A DNA stretch of 64,000 nucleotides from Clostridium ganghwense (GCF_026735165.1 NZ_JAPQES010000003.1:186001-250000); one strand, 5' to 3'. Positions 1-9,122 are shown, counted from the stretch's first letter. Notes: generated by a model from the letters alone, not told the origin. Made by a program: numbers and translations.

Positions 1-3000
1 TGCTTCCAGCTTATCGGTACTCATATATTTAGGAATTCCAGTTCTTGCACTTCTAAATTCTTTACCGATTTTAGCTTTAACAGCTTCATTAATTAAATCT
101 ATGCTGTCTATATTTCTAATATCTTTACTTATAATATATAGATCACTATTTTCATCACTAGTAGCTTTGAAAGCTTCTCCAAGATATAACTTAGCTGCAT
201 CGCCTACATCAACTCTATCCCATAATGTTACTGTAGGTTTTTTGTTATCTACAATGACTGTATAATCTGAAACTGGAGATGCTCCAACATTATTAGTAAT
301 TACAAGTTTGTATTCTATATCTTTATAGTTTGGATCATTTGGCTCCATTCCCTTTGGTGCATTCATAACTTTAGTAGCACCATCACCTTCTAAACGGGTA
401 ACTGTCTTATTAGCAATATCAGTACTAGTAAATGGCCATGGTTTTCCACTTAGTGTTGTCCAATTTACTACTTCACCTATTCTACTAACAGGTATTAACC
501 AAGCTGTTTCTCCTCTAGCTGGTGTTGTATTTAACTTAACATCATCATATTTTTTAACCTTTTGCTTAGAAAAACTTGGTTTTTTAGGAAGCATCTCATC
601 GTCCACATCTATAGTTACACCATCACTACATACATATCCTTCTACATCTGGATCCTTACCTCTGTCGTCTGATGAAGCCCATCCCTCAAACTTACCTGCT
701 ACATATATATTGTATTTACCTTTTCTAAATGTAGTTCTCTTACTGTCCTTTGTTAATTTTTCATCTCCATGCCATGTGCTTCCAGTAGTTGAATTTCTAA
801 CACCTATTTCATCTATTTTATCAAAGTCACTCTTACTTAAATCAAGTTTAGTACTACCATAAAGTATATATACATGATACTTCTCAGGAGATCTTACTTG
901 AGAAGGTACCCATTCCACTATTTCAAAATCTTTTCCGCTTACTCCTATACCTTCATCGTCTCCATCTTCCGCTCTAAGTATAGAAGGTATATCTGCCTGC
1001 TTAACTTGTGTTGGTTTACTTTCTGCCTTTCCTTTTCTCATAACTGTAATCCAAATGCTCTTTTGTCCATATTTATCTAATTCTAATCTTTGAACTGTTG
1101 CTCTATTATATTTTCCTATCCTAGTTACAGTAGCCTTCCCTAGAGATTTCACACAATCTTCACTATCATAAATATTTATTACATCACCAATATTAAGCTT
1201 TCTTGGCTTAGCTGATGGATTGTTGTCAAATACATTTTCCACCTCAATTATATCTGTATTTCTGCCAGGATTGTTGTAAATTCTTATTGTATTAGTTTCA
1301 TTAAGCTTTTCTGAAGCTAACCAAAGCTCTAACTTAATTTTTCTATTAAATCCAACAATCTCTCCATTATAAGTACGCACACCATTTCTCATAGTCGCTT
1401 TTTCAGTATCCCAAATTACAGAAAATTGATGCATTGTATTATCATCCATAATTCCTGAAACTTTCTCAGGTAAATATTCATCTTCTAACTCTGAAATTTC
1501 CAAATTGACATCTGAATAATCAACAGTTACCTTAATGTCATCCATTTCTATTATTTTACTTGCAGTTTTACTTTTTCCTATAGCTTCTGCCTTTTCTTTT
1601 CCATTTGTATCACTAGGAAGCTTATAAAGCTTTCCTTTACTTGTATAATAAATAAAATTATTTACTATACTAATGTAATCAACTTTCTCATTAGTTAATT
1701 TATATTTAGTACCACTTCCATCTGTACTAATCTTATACAGTTTTCCACCGTCCTGATGGTTGCTATAATAAATCCATTTTCCAACTACATTTAAATGGAA
1801 TCCCTTATCAAACTCTCTAGTTTGTCCTTGTATAGGAATAATGCTTCCAGTACCATCCTTTTTAACTTTACTTAAAACTCCTGTACTAGAAGTATAGTAA
1901 ACCCAATCTCCCTTAACTTGTATTGAATTTGCCCATTCATCACTTAACTTAGAAACATAGTTTCCACTCCTATTAATTACATAAGGTTTGTGTCTATCAT
2001 TTATGTTTGTGTAATATATCCATTCTCCACATACATTAATATAAGCTACTTCATCCTTTAATATACTGCTAACTACTTTTCTTTCAGTACCATTTGTTCT
2101 TATTTTATACAATCTTCCACCATCTGAATGATTGCTGTAATAAATCCAATCTCCTGATATAGTAACATACGCAGCCATATCATCAGATATTTTTTTTCTT
2201 CCAGTACCATCTTTTCTTATTTTGTATAGTTTTCCGCCATCTGAATAGTTACTATAGTATACCCAGTCATTAAAAACATTTATGTATTGAGCCTTATCAT
2301 TACAGATAGCATTATTAAATACACCATTTGTATCTAGCTTGTACAGTTTACCACTATCTCCTGTATTATTGAAATACAAATATCCATCTCCATCTTCTGT
2401 TACATATCCATTGTTATTTATGTTTCCAGCTGTATTACCGTCAAGGTCACTATTTGCAATTCTAAGAGAGTTTTTACGATCATTAGAATTTAAAGTATAT
2501 AAATTTCCTGTAGCTAAAACAGTTTTGTTACTAGATAAAATTTCAATTTTCTCTACATAACTTGAAGATGCAAACACAATACGGTCACCTATTTTTTTCA
2601 TACTGTTGCCGTGTTGTACTCTAAAATATTCAGCCCCTTCAATACCTTGTACACTATCTACCGTAACCGTTATAACCTTAGCACTCGAATTAACTGTTAC
2701 GTCTGCATATACAGCCGGTTCAACCAATTCATATTCTGATATTTTTTTATTCCATTCATATATTAGCTTTTCTCCATTTGGACCAATATAAGTCATTTTA
2801 TCATAGTGTTTAGGCTTATTTTTACCACTAATATCTATATCCCCAAAGATATTTTTTATCTTTCTAGCAGTAGGTGTATAAGCATAATAAACATCATAAT
2901 GCTCATTTAGAAGTTCATTTTTTAGTCTAGAATTTTTTGCAAGATAATCTATTGAATATGCTGTATCCTTTAAAATAATCAATCCATCTTCGGAAGGAAG

Positions 3001-3423
3001 TCCTGCATATACATTTTTTACTATAAAAGAAATTTTATTAGCCTTAACTAATTTTTTACCATGTTTAGACTTGATATCTTTTAAAATTATATAATACTGC
3101 TTACCCTGAAGGTAATCAGATATTGGTTTTATAGTTATCTCTTTTTTATCTTCTGATACATGTAAATTCGTGTAAAATTTGCTTCCCTCAGAATCTTCCA
3201 CATATACATTTGAAGAGTGTATAGTACTTTCATCTAATTCTCTGTTAAATTTTATTTTCCACTCCTTGTCAACTGGAACTCCTTCATTTCTATAGGTTAC
3301 CTTATAGTCTATTTTTTTATCTTTTTTGTCCTTAGTTGTATATGCCAAAGCTGTTTCCGGCATAACTAAAAAGACTATAAGCAATAATAGAGATATTACC
3401 CTATTAAACTGATTTCTTCTCAA
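1..3423 (-). CDS. Giant secreted DUF5050 / Ig-like protein (C-terminus outside window)
   Basis: At least 1141 codons are open to the window edge, so the C-terminus is missing. The start is a TTG at 3423 preceded by a GGGGGGAG ribosome-binding site about 6 nt away. Residues 1-27 form a signal peptide ending ETALA. Residues about 40-125 resemble the SbsA-type Ig-like domain (core VDKEWKIKFNREL), also seen in the proteins at 4438-6174 and 56873-58888. Residues about 350-605 hold repeated blades of the type WIYYSN..DGGKLYKI..DGT, typical of DUF5050, a beta-propeller-like repeat. The remaining ~530 residues are Lys/Asp-rich and probably further Ig-like modules. It is predicted to be exported and surface-located; no enzyme motif is visible. 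A sigma-factor gene lies directly upstream on the same strand. Confidence 0.85.
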   Translation of the reverse strand, partial: MRRNQFNRVISLLLLIVFLVMPETALAYTTKDKKDKKIDYKVTYRNEGVPVDKEWKIKFNRELDESTIHSSNVYVEDSEGSKFYTNLHVSEDKKEITIKPISDYLQGKQYYIILKDIKSKHGKKLVKANKISFIVKNVYAGLPSEDGLIILKDTAYSIDYLAKNSRLKNELLNEHYDVYYAYTPTARKIKNIFGDIDISGKNKPKHYDKMTYIGPNGEKLIYEWNKKISEYELVEPAVYADVTVNSSAKVITVTVDSVQGIEGAEYFRVQHGNSMKKIGDRIVFASSSYVEKIEILSSNKTVLATGNLYTLNSNDRKNSLRIANSDLDGNTAGNINNNGYVTEDGDGYLYFNNTGDSGKLYKLDTNGVFNNAICNDKAQYINVFNDWVYYSNYSDGGKLYKIRKDGTGRKKISDDMAAYVTISGDWIYYSNHSDGGRLYKIRTNGTERKVVSSILKDEVAYINVCGEWIYYTNINDRHKPYVINRSGNYVSKLSDEWANSIQVKGDWVYYTSSTGVLSKVKKDGTGSIIPIQGQTREFDKGFHLNVVGKWIYYSNHQDGGKLYKISTDGSGTKYKLTNEKVDYISIVNNFIYYTSKGKLYKLPSDTNGKEKAEAIGKSKTASKIIEMDDIKVTVDYSDVNLEISELEDEYLPEKVSGIMDDNTMHQFSVIWDTEKATMRNGVRTYNGEIVGFNRKIKLELWLASEKLNETNTIRIYNNPGRNTDIIEVENVFDNNPSAKPRKLNIGDVINIYDSEDCVKSLGKATVTRIGKYNRATVQRLELDKYGQKSIWITVMRKGKAESKPTQVKQADIPSILRAEDGDDEGIGVSGKDFEIVEWVPSQVRSPEKYHVYILYGSTKLDLSKSDFDKIDEIGVRNSTTGSTWHGDEKLTKDSKRTTFRKGKYNIYVAGKFEGWASSDDRGKDPDVEGYVCSDGVTIDVDDEMLPKKPSFSKQKVKKYDDVKLNTTPARGETAWLIPVSRIGEVVNWTTLSGKPWPFTSTDIANKTVTRLEGDGATKVMNAPKGMEPNDPNYKDIEYKLVITNNVGASPVSDYTVIVDNKKPTVTLWDRVDVGDAAKLYLGEAFKATSDENSDLYIISKDIRNIDSIDLINEAVKAKIGKEFRSARTGIPKYMSTDKLEA

Positions 3424-3663
3424 AGTTCTCCCCCCTTAATAAATTTAAAAGATAAATTTAAAATATTCATCTTTTTTGGTCATCATTAGTATAAATGATA
3501 TTTTTCTAATTAAATATAATTTATAATTAAATATAATTAAATATAATTTATAATAATATTATAAATTATATTATTTAGAATGTCCATTAATATACAGTAA
3601 TTTAAGGTAATTACAATAACATTGCCTCTATATGTGTATATACGTAATAAAATTATAAAAGTT
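3424..3663. other. AT-rich spacer with three short direct repeats
   Basis: This 240-nt spacer is almost pure A/T. It contains three copies of AATTAAATATAA, starting at 3508, 3525 and 3535. It is upstream of the giant DUF5050 gene and downstream of the sigma-factor gene, so it should hold the DUF5050 promoter. No consensus -35/-10 pair was found. Confidence 0.4.
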
Positions 3664-4266
3664 CTATATATTTTTATTATTCTCTTCTTTAATCATAATT
3701 GCCATTTTCTTAATTACTCTATTTTTTCTCTTGCAGCAGGCTTGATATTTCATATTTTTAATTTTTGCATAATTCACCATAGCTCCTCTTTCATTTTTGT
3801 AAATGTATTCTACTAATTCTCTATCCTTTGCCGGAAGCTTGTCCAGCATGTTACCAAATTCCCAGTGCTTTTCTTTCTTTATATACTCTTCTTCTATATT
3901 ATACTCTATATTATAAGAGGTATAAAATACTTCTTTTTCCATTCCACATTCTATAATTTTATCTAAACTTGCTTCATAATTTCTTTTACTCATTTTTCTT
4001 ATATTATTATAGTAGTTATTTTTTATAGTCTTTATAAGATAGGCTGTAAAGTTTTTGTTCTTACTGCTATCATAAAGTTTAATAGCCTTCATTATAGATA
4101 GATATCCTATTTGTTTTATATCCTCCATTTCATATCCCTTTATATATATACCGCTTGCTGTTTTTGCCACATATTTAGTAAAGCGATTTATTATTTCTTC
4201 TGCTGCCTCCTTATCATTTAATTTAGCTTTTTCAACTAATTCATCTAGGTCTACTTCCCCTTTCAT
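3664..4266 (-). CDS. Small sigma-70 family RNA polymerase sigma factor (TcdR/BotR-like)
   Basis: 200 aa, with an ATG start behind AGGAGG. An N-terminal helix-rich part (about 10-95) has the sigma region-2 pattern, with GYEMEDIKQIGYLSIMKAIKLYD followed by FTAYLIKTIKNNYYNNIRK. The C-terminal third (about 135-190, LPAKDRELVEYIY... YQACCKRKNRVIKKM) fits region 4, which binds the -35 element. Length and layout resemble the group of small clostridial sigma factors (TcdR, BotR, TetR, UviA) that drive toxin or bacteriocin genes, but residue identity to any of them was not tested. It lies between two large secreted-protein genes on the same strand, so they are candidate targets (inference). A sporulation or phage-type sigma factor remains possible. 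Confidence 0.7.
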   Translation of the reverse strand: MKGEVDLDELVEKAKLNDKEAAEEIINRFTKYVAKTASGIYIKGYEMEDIKQIGYLSIMKAIKLYDSSKNKNFTAYLIKTIKNNYYNNIRKMSKRNYEASLDKIIECGMEKEVFYTSYNIEYNIEEEYIKKEKHWEFGNMLDKLPAKDRELVEYIYKNERGAMVNYAKIKNMKYQACCKRKNRVIKKMAIMIKEENNKNI

Positions 4267-4384
4267 AACATATCCTCCTATTTTATTAACATTATTTTTC
4301 CTTATAATGTAATTATATCAGAACTTATGTTCGGCATAAAGATATATTTGATAATTATTCCAATTTCCACTAGACAGAAAACAT

Positions 4385-4412
4385 AAAAAAGTCCTATGTT
4401 TTTACATAGGAC
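4385..4412 (-). terminator. Rho-independent terminator of the 4438-6174 gene
   Basis: A 9-bp stem, GTCCTATGT/ACATAGGAC, spans 4391-4412. On the minus strand it is followed by a run of six T (A-run at 4385-4390). It lies about 25 nt after the stop codon of the secreted Ig-like gene. Confidence 0.85.
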
Positions 4413-4437
4413 TTTCAAACTTAATATTTATTTTTTC

Positions 4438-6174
4438 CTAATATGTTCCCGCTTTTACTTCTACACCATTTGCATAGTTATCATTTTTGCTGTCATTGTA
4501 ATCAACTAAAGATTTCATATTTAATATGTATTCTTTATTATCGTCCATATCTTCAAATTTTAAAATAATTGTTGTTGGATTTACATATTTAACTTCGCTA
4601 CAGCCTATAGTTATTTTTTTATTTTCTCCTTCAGTACGTTCCAATAAATAATTTAACGGATCTATATTAGAATCTCCATTTTTCATTTCTTGTCCAAATT
4701 CAACTTTTACATGATTTTTACCTACAGTTACAACATTCTTAATATATGGAAGCTCATCTGAACTGCCTAATCCTTCAAAATTATGCTTAATATCTTTTGT
4801 AGACTCCTCTCCATATTCATCTTTAAGGTTATCTGAAGCAATTACTCTGTAGGTCTTATTATAACTTAGTGATTTTCCTAAATACAGTTTTACAGTTTTA
4901 CCATCCTCTTCTTTATCAAAGAATACATCTCCTGGTGTCTCCTTACTGTAAGATTTATCTGTGACTCCTTCAACTTTAAAATTATATCTATCTAAAGCTT
5001 TTTTTTCATCTAAGTTTCTATCAAATTTCACAACAACAACCCTATTTGATAGAGCTTCTGCACTTACAATAGAAAGATTGTAATCACTTGCACTCATTTT
5101 TTCACTTAAATAATCTGTTTCACTAAAAGTGCTCTCTTTTATGTTATCTTTAATATTTCTAACATTTATTTTATACTTGTGATCCTTTTTAAGAGTACCT
5201 TCTACTTCTAAAACTACCTTGTCTCCTTCTTTACTGACTGTAGCTTTAGTTACCTTTCTTGTTTCGCTCTTTTCTGTATCTCTTACAGAATAATTCTCAA
5301 TATTTTCAGCTGTTTTAATGTCAACTGCCTTATTAAAGCTTAGTTCAAGATGATTACTGTTTCTTACTACAGCTTCTAATAAAGAAAGTTCTACATTTTC
5401 CTCTGAAGTACCTTTGAAGTCCAATTCATCTCCAAACCCATCTAAAAGTCTAACACCATAACCACTTGTTAAATCTCCAAGGATTTTCATTGTATAGTTT
5501 TCATCTTCTGATAAACTCTCTTCTTTTAAATAAATTTGAACACCATTGTTACAGTCTTTAAGAGCTTGTACATCCATACTTCTATATCCACCCTTAACAA
5601 AACTTGATCCATCTTCAAGAATTTCATAATATAGCGACTGCTGAGCTTCCTCATTTATTGGATGAGTAAAATATACATTAATAACATTTTTACTAACAGC
5701 TTCTATATTTCTTATTTTAAAATAATCTGAATCTATTTTCTTTACCTTGAATTGAAGCTTATAAGGAGTTACTAATTTTCTTCCTCCCTTAGATTTTACT
5801 CCATTACTTACACATATTGAGTAAGTTTCATTTTGTGTATATTCCTTTGTTGGAATAATCTTAACTTCCTTAACCTCTTTCAATCCATCGGTTGAACCTT
5901 CTATATCACTTTCTACAGGTTCTATTTTAATATCCTCAAACTTTCTTTTCTTTGAATCTTCTATGTATATGTTGCTATCTGTAAGTGTTCTTTCATCTAC
6001 CCCTGTAGTAAAAGTAATTTTCCACTCCTTATCCGGAAGTACAGATTCCTCTTTTACTTCTGTATTCCAATTTTGTGTTTCGGCTGCAGCAAAGGCTTCT
6101 TTTAAATTAAATGAAAAGACACCTAATACCAGAGCTAAAAACATAATAAAATTCAAAATTCTCCTATTGTTCAT
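4438..6174 (-). CDS. Secreted protein with repeated SbsA/SwmB-type Ig-like domains
   Basis: 578 aa, ATG start 7 nt after GGGAGG. A signal peptide covers residues 1-30 (hydrophobic LNFIMFLALVLGVFSF, cut near AFAAAE). The first domain (about 38-145) matches the N-terminal Ig-like module of the DUF5050 protein at 1-3423 (here PDKEWKITFTTGVDERTL). Later segments near residues 155, 260, 365 and 475 each begin with a pattern such as VV.VKFDRNLDEKKALDRYNF or VKVEFGQEMKN, as in SwmB/Big_5-type repeats. No SLH, CWB2 or sortase anchor is seen. A structural or adhesive cell-surface role is likely. It has its own terminator and a roughly 300-nt upstream region shared divergently with the Xre gene. Confidence 0.8.
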   Translation of the reverse strand: MNNRRILNFIMFLALVLGVFSFNLKEAFAAAETQNWNTEVKEESVLPDKEWKITFTTGVDERTLTDSNIYIEDSKKRKFEDIKIEPVESDIEGSTDGLKEVKEVKIIPTKEYTQNETYSICVSNGVKSKGGRKLVTPYKLQFKVKKIDSDYFKIRNIEAVSKNVINVYFTHPINEEAQQSLYYEILEDGSSFVKGGYRSMDVQALKDCNNGVQIYLKEESLSEDENYTMKILGDLTSGYGVRLLDGFGDELDFKGTSEENVELSLLEAVVRNSNHLELSFNKAVDIKTAENIENYSVRDTEKSETRKVTKATVSKEGDKVVLEVEGTLKKDHKYKINVRNIKDNIKESTFSETDYLSEKMSASDYNLSIVSAEALSNRVVVVKFDRNLDEKKALDRYNFKVEGVTDKSYSKETPGDVFFDKEEDGKTVKLYLGKSLSYNKTYRVIASDNLKDEYGEESTKDIKHNFEGLGSSDELPYIKNVVTVGKNHVKVEFGQEMKNGDSNIDPLNYLLERTEGENKKITIGCSEVKYVNPTTIILKFEDMDDNKEYILNMKSLVDYNDSKNDNYANGVEVKAGTY

Positions 6175-6373
6175 TCACAATTCCTCCCACTGTATGTACC
6201 ATTTTTTCACTATACATTATAACATAAAAAATTATTACTCTAGTTACAATTTATGCGAATAATTTTAAATATTTTTGAAAAAAGTATTTACATCACTCTT
6301 CTTTATTAGTGTGATATATTGTCTATTTTAAATAGAATTTAATCTCTATTATTATATAATGTGTCAATTATGG

Positions 6374-6446
6374 ACATTAATGTGTTGACAATTTTAAACA
6401 TTAATGTTACTATTACCACATAATATCCATGGTATTCCATGGTAAT
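6374..6446 (+). promoter_or_regulatory. Promoter with paired palindromic operators for the xre-recombinase operon
   Basis: TTGACA at 6385-6390, a 17-nt spacer and TACTAT at 6408-6413 make a good sigma-A promoter. Two identical 10-bp palindromes, ACATTAATGT, lie at 6374-6383 and 6398-6407, flanking the -35 box and filling the spacer; their centres are 24 bp apart. Just downstream, CCATGGTAtt/CCATGGTAat is repeated at 6427 and 6437, one helical turn apart. Such paired sites fit autoregulation by the Xre protein (inference). The rest of the 6175-6478 intergenic region shows nothing further. Confidence 0.6.
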
Positions 6447-6478
6447 ATAGTTATACATAGTATTAATTTAGGAAGGAC

Positions 6479-7003
6479 ATGAAAAAAATGGACATCGGAA
6501 AAAATATTCAGAACTTGAGAAAGAAGACTAATATGACACAACAAGATTTAGCAGATACTTTAGGCATAAGTCGTTCAGCTGTTTCTCGTCTAGAAAGCAA
6601 ACCATCAATAGATACTAGCTTACTAGAAAAAATTTCAACTGCCTTCAACGTACCTATAATATCTTTAATTTGTAACGAAAATGAAGATACATCAGATGCT
6701 ATAGCAGCTGATGTAATTAATTCTGTTAAATCTATAAGAACACTGCACTCTAATAGCATAGAATTATATAGAAAATTACCTGACAAAACTAGAAATTTCA
6801 CAAGAGCTTTAGGTATTGAAATATATAAAGAAATTATTGAATGTGAATGTGCTTCTATAAAAAAATTTGCAACAAGCTTAAAAATAAATATAAATCCTTT
6901 ATTTGATAATAATAATAATAAACTACAAAAAAACTGCACACAGTTTATAGATACTTTTACAGCAGATTGGATCGAAAATACTTATAAATGGAAGGAGCTA
7001 TAG
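6479..7003 (+). CDS. Xre-family helix-turn-helix transcriptional regulator
   Basis: 174 aa. Residues 4-62 form a classic Cro/CI-type HTH: IGKNIQNLRKKTNMTQQDLA, then the recognition-helix pattern GISRSAVSRLES. The C-terminal ~110 residues are helical and of no recognised family; they may serve dimerisation or ligand sensing. The start is ambiguous: ATG 6479 lies only 2 nt after GGAAGG, while ATG 6488 (MDIGKN) has a spacing of 11. It is the first gene of an apparent operon, and its end overlaps the longest open frame of the tyrosine recombinase. Its likely role is control of the recombinase operon through the palindromes upstream (inference). Confidence 0.85.
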   Translation: MKKMDIGKNIQNLRKKTNMTQQDLADTLGISRSAVSRLESKPSIDTSLLEKISTAFNVPIISLICNENEDTSDAIAADVINSVKSIRTLHSNSIELYRKLPDKTRNFTRALGIEIYKEIIECECASIKKFATSLKININPLFDNNNNKLQKNCTQFIDTFTADWIENTYKWKEL

Positions 7004-7005
7004 AC

Positions 7006-7866
7006 TTGTTACTAAGAGATGCAATTAAAAGATTCAAACAATATTTAGTAATGACAGACAAAAGCAGCGAAACAATTCGCTCTTATTCAACAGACCTTGC
7101 TAACTTCGAAAAATTTCTTGAACATAAATATAACTGTCCACTATATCTAAATGAAATACAAGTAACGGATATAGAAGACTACCTATACTATCTAAAAAAG
7201 AAAAATTTACAAACAGCCAGCAGAAGTAGAAATTTACATACTCTACGTTCTTTTTGGAATTATTCATGTAAAAATAAATTGTGTAATTTTAACCTTGCCA
7301 TGACTGTTGAACCAATTAAAATTCAAAAAAAAGAACGTACATATCTTTCAACAGAAGAGGCATTTCAGCTCATAGATGCAATTGAGCATCCTTTGATTAA
7401 GTTAGTTATAAAGACACTATACTATACTGGACTTAGGATAAATGAATGTCTTAACCTCAATATAAATGATGTTGACCTTGAAAACAAAATTATCCATGTT
7501 ATAGGTGGGAAAGGTAATAAAAACAGGGATATTCCTATAAACCAAAATCTTATTCCCCTATTTGAAAATTACTTGGCCAATGAAAGACCTCATGTAAATA
7601 GCCAATATTTCTTTGCCACAAAGAAAACTGGCAGTTTAAGTGCTAACTATGTAAATCAATCTTTGAGAGAAACAGTTCGAAAGCTTGGCTGGAAAAAGCA
7701 TGTTAGTGCTCACATACTACGTCACAGCTTTGCATCTAATCTAATAAAGAATGGTGTAAACCTAGTTTATGTACAAAAATTATTAGGTCACTCAAATTTA
7801 AAAGTAACTTCCATATATACTCACGCAAATATAGAAGAATTAAATAAATCAGTCAATGTATTATAA
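7006..7866 (+). CDS. Tyrosine recombinase (XerC/XerD-like phage-integrase family)
   Basis: About 286 aa. The frame is open from ATG 6988, but GGAAGGAG at 6990-6997 is well spaced for TTG 7006, which I prefer. The N-terminal SAM-like core-binding domain (about 5-100) is followed by the catalytic domain. Numbering from ATG 6988, the full set of active-site residues is present: R150 (TGLR), K175 (GGKGNK), H242 and R245 (HILRHSF), H268 (GHSN) and the nucleophile Y277 (SIYTH). It should therefore be active in strand exchange. It does not look like the housekeeping dif recombinase from context, since it sits between an Xre regulator and a DNA-binding-repeat protein, 1.6 kb from the edge of the silent S-layer cassette. 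A role in flipping that locus is inferred. Confidence 0.88.
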   Translation: MLLRDAIKRFKQYLVMTDKSSETIRSYSTDLANFEKFLEHKYNCPLYLNEIQVTDIEDYLYYLKKKNLQTASRSRNLHTLRSFWNYSCKNKLCNFNLAMTVEPIKIQKKERTYLSTEEAFQLIDAIEHPLIKLVIKTLYYTGLRINECLNLNINDVDLENKIIHVIGGKGNKNRDIPINQNLIPLFENYLANERPHVNSQYFFATKKTGSLSANYVNQSLRETVRKLGWKKHVSAHILRHSFASNLIKNGVNLVYVQKLLGHSNLKVTSIYTHANIEELNKSVNVL

Positions 7867-7897
7867 AACATCAAATTACTAGAAAGAAGTGAATTTT

Positions 7898-8758
7898 ATG
7901 ACTATACAAACTAGCAATAATACTTTTTCTCGGTATGAAGAAATCACCAGAAGTGAAATTGCATCAAATATAAAAGCAACATATGATGAAAACTATATAG
8001 TAAAAAGCTTATTCTCTGGAAAAACCCGTGATGAGTTAGCAAAAGAATTTAATCATAAAAGCTACAGAACCTTAGATATGTTCATGAGAAGACGTGGATA
8101 TGTTTGGAATTCTGTTAAACAAAATTATGTAATAAAACCATTAGAAACTCCAAAAGTTGAAATAAATCCTAGTACATTTAAGGTTGAAAAAATAATTTCC
8201 TTGTTTGCTGCTGGACTTGAACCAATAGAAATTGCAAAAAAAGTAGGAATGAGGGATCACCGAACCATAGCTATGTATATGAAAGATAAAGGCTACATAT
8301 GGTCCAGTGAAAAACAAAATTATGTTCTTTTAAAAGGTGAGCAGCCTGAAGTAGATTTTATTGATGATAGTTACGAAGAAGAAATTGCTGTAAATTCTAC
8401 TTCTAATGATTTTTCTCCTTCTTACTACGATAATTTTTCAAATGATTTTAATAATGAAGAACTTCCTCAAATGGATAGGTTTCAAAAGCTAATTCCTATG
8501 CTGGAAATGATTGATCGTAATAAAGATAAACTTGCTGAACTTCTCTCTATAAATACTGGGGGAACTATTCCCCGTTATGTAGTTGGAGGAATAACTATTA
8601 CAAAATCTCTTTGTATGTCCCATAATCTTGCAGAGCTTATAAAAGACTTCAGCAAAGAAAAGAATATAAGCCAAAGAGAGATATTTGAAGTAGCAGTTAT
8701 AGAATTTTTGAAAAAATACGGTTATGAAATTGAAGTAAATGCATTGTTTACATCTTAA
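7898..8758 (+). CDS. Protein with two tandem HTH-like repeats; possible recombinase accessory factor
   Basis: 286 aa, starting at ATG 7898, about 8 nt after the weak site AGAAAGAAG. The open frame begins at GTG 7889, which overlaps that site. Two ~50-residue repeats are obvious: one ends GYVWNSVKQNYV and the other GYIWSSEKQNYV, each with a helix-turn-helix-like core (RDELAKEFNHKSYRTLDMFM; PIEIAKKVGMRDHRTIAMYM). An acidic linker (about 150-195) leads to a C-terminal segment resembling a short ribbon-helix-helix (GGITITKSLCMSHNLAELIK). I do not recognise a named family. It follows the recombinase by 31 nt and ends at a strong terminator, so it is probably co-expressed. It could bind repeated DNA sites as an accessory or directionality factor (inference). 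Confidence 0.7.
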   Translation: MTIQTSNNTFSRYEEITRSEIASNIKATYDENYIVKSLFSGKTRDELAKEFNHKSYRTLDMFMRRRGYVWNSVKQNYVIKPLETPKVEINPSTFKVEKIISLFAAGLEPIEIAKKVGMRDHRTIAMYMKDKGYIWSSEKQNYVLLKGEQPEVDFIDDSYEEEIAVNSTSNDFSPSYYDNFSNDFNNEELPQMDRFQKLIPMLEMIDRNKDKLAELLSINTGGTIPRYVVGGITITKSLCMSHNLAELIKDFSKEKNISQREIFEVAVIEFLKKYGYEIEVNALFTS

Positions 8759-8768
8759 CTTTAATTAT

Positions 8769-8805
8769 GAAAAGGTGGTTTTTGCAAAAGCAAAACCACC
8801 TTTTT
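8769..8805. terminator. Bidirectional terminator between convergent genes
   Basis: GGTGGTTTTTGC-AAAA-GCAAAACCACC forms a hairpin at 8774-8800. T5 follows on the plus strand and an A-run precedes it, so it can end both the recombinase operon and the convergent gene at 8823-9122. Confidence 0.9.
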
Positions 8806-8822
8806 AATATACAAAATAAAAA

Positions 8823-9122
8823 TTAATATTTGAATTTAATTATAACTTCTTTAATTTCACCCTTACTATTCTTTCTAATATTAAAGTTCTTTATATCTTC
8901 ATAATCATTTTCTAATTGATGGTTTAATTCATTGATAGTTGCTTTTATTTTTTTTACTACGTCATTATCTTCTACTACTGTATATCTATCTTTTCTTGTA
9001 ACAACTTCTTGTTGTTTATTGTCTAAAATAACATAGTAATTGTCCCCCTCTTCAATTACTACATACTCACTTCCTTTAGTAATTGTTGAACATAAATAAT
9101 CATCTACACATTTAACTTTCAT
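8823..9122 (-). CDS. Small hypothetical protein
   Basis: 99 aa, ATG start after GGAGGAGGG. The first ~50 residues (MKVKCVDDYLCSTITKGSEY...) look like a small beta-barrel domain with many Val, Tyr and Asp. The second half is a helix (VVKKIKATINELNHQLENDY) ending in a basic beta strand. There is no signal peptide or membrane segment, so it should be cytoplasmic. I do not recognise the family. It is convergent with the recombinase operon and its upstream region faces the silent S-layer cassette. Confidence 0.65.
   Translation of the reverse strand: MKVKCVDDYLCSTITKGSEYVVIEEGDNYYVILDNKQQEVVTRKDRYTVVEDNDVVKKIKATINELNHQLENDYEDIKNFNIRKNSKGEIKEVIIKFKY

Noticed and set aside
7006-7866. The recombinase as the integrase of a prophage or integrative element spanning this region
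   Set aside because: No attachment-site duplication beside a tRNA and no phage structural or conjugation genes in the neighbourhood; the lone primase-like gene at 21.8 kb is not enough.
8489-8674. Small antisense frame inside the HTH-repeat gene
   Set aside because: It has no start signals and lies wholly within a well-supported gene.
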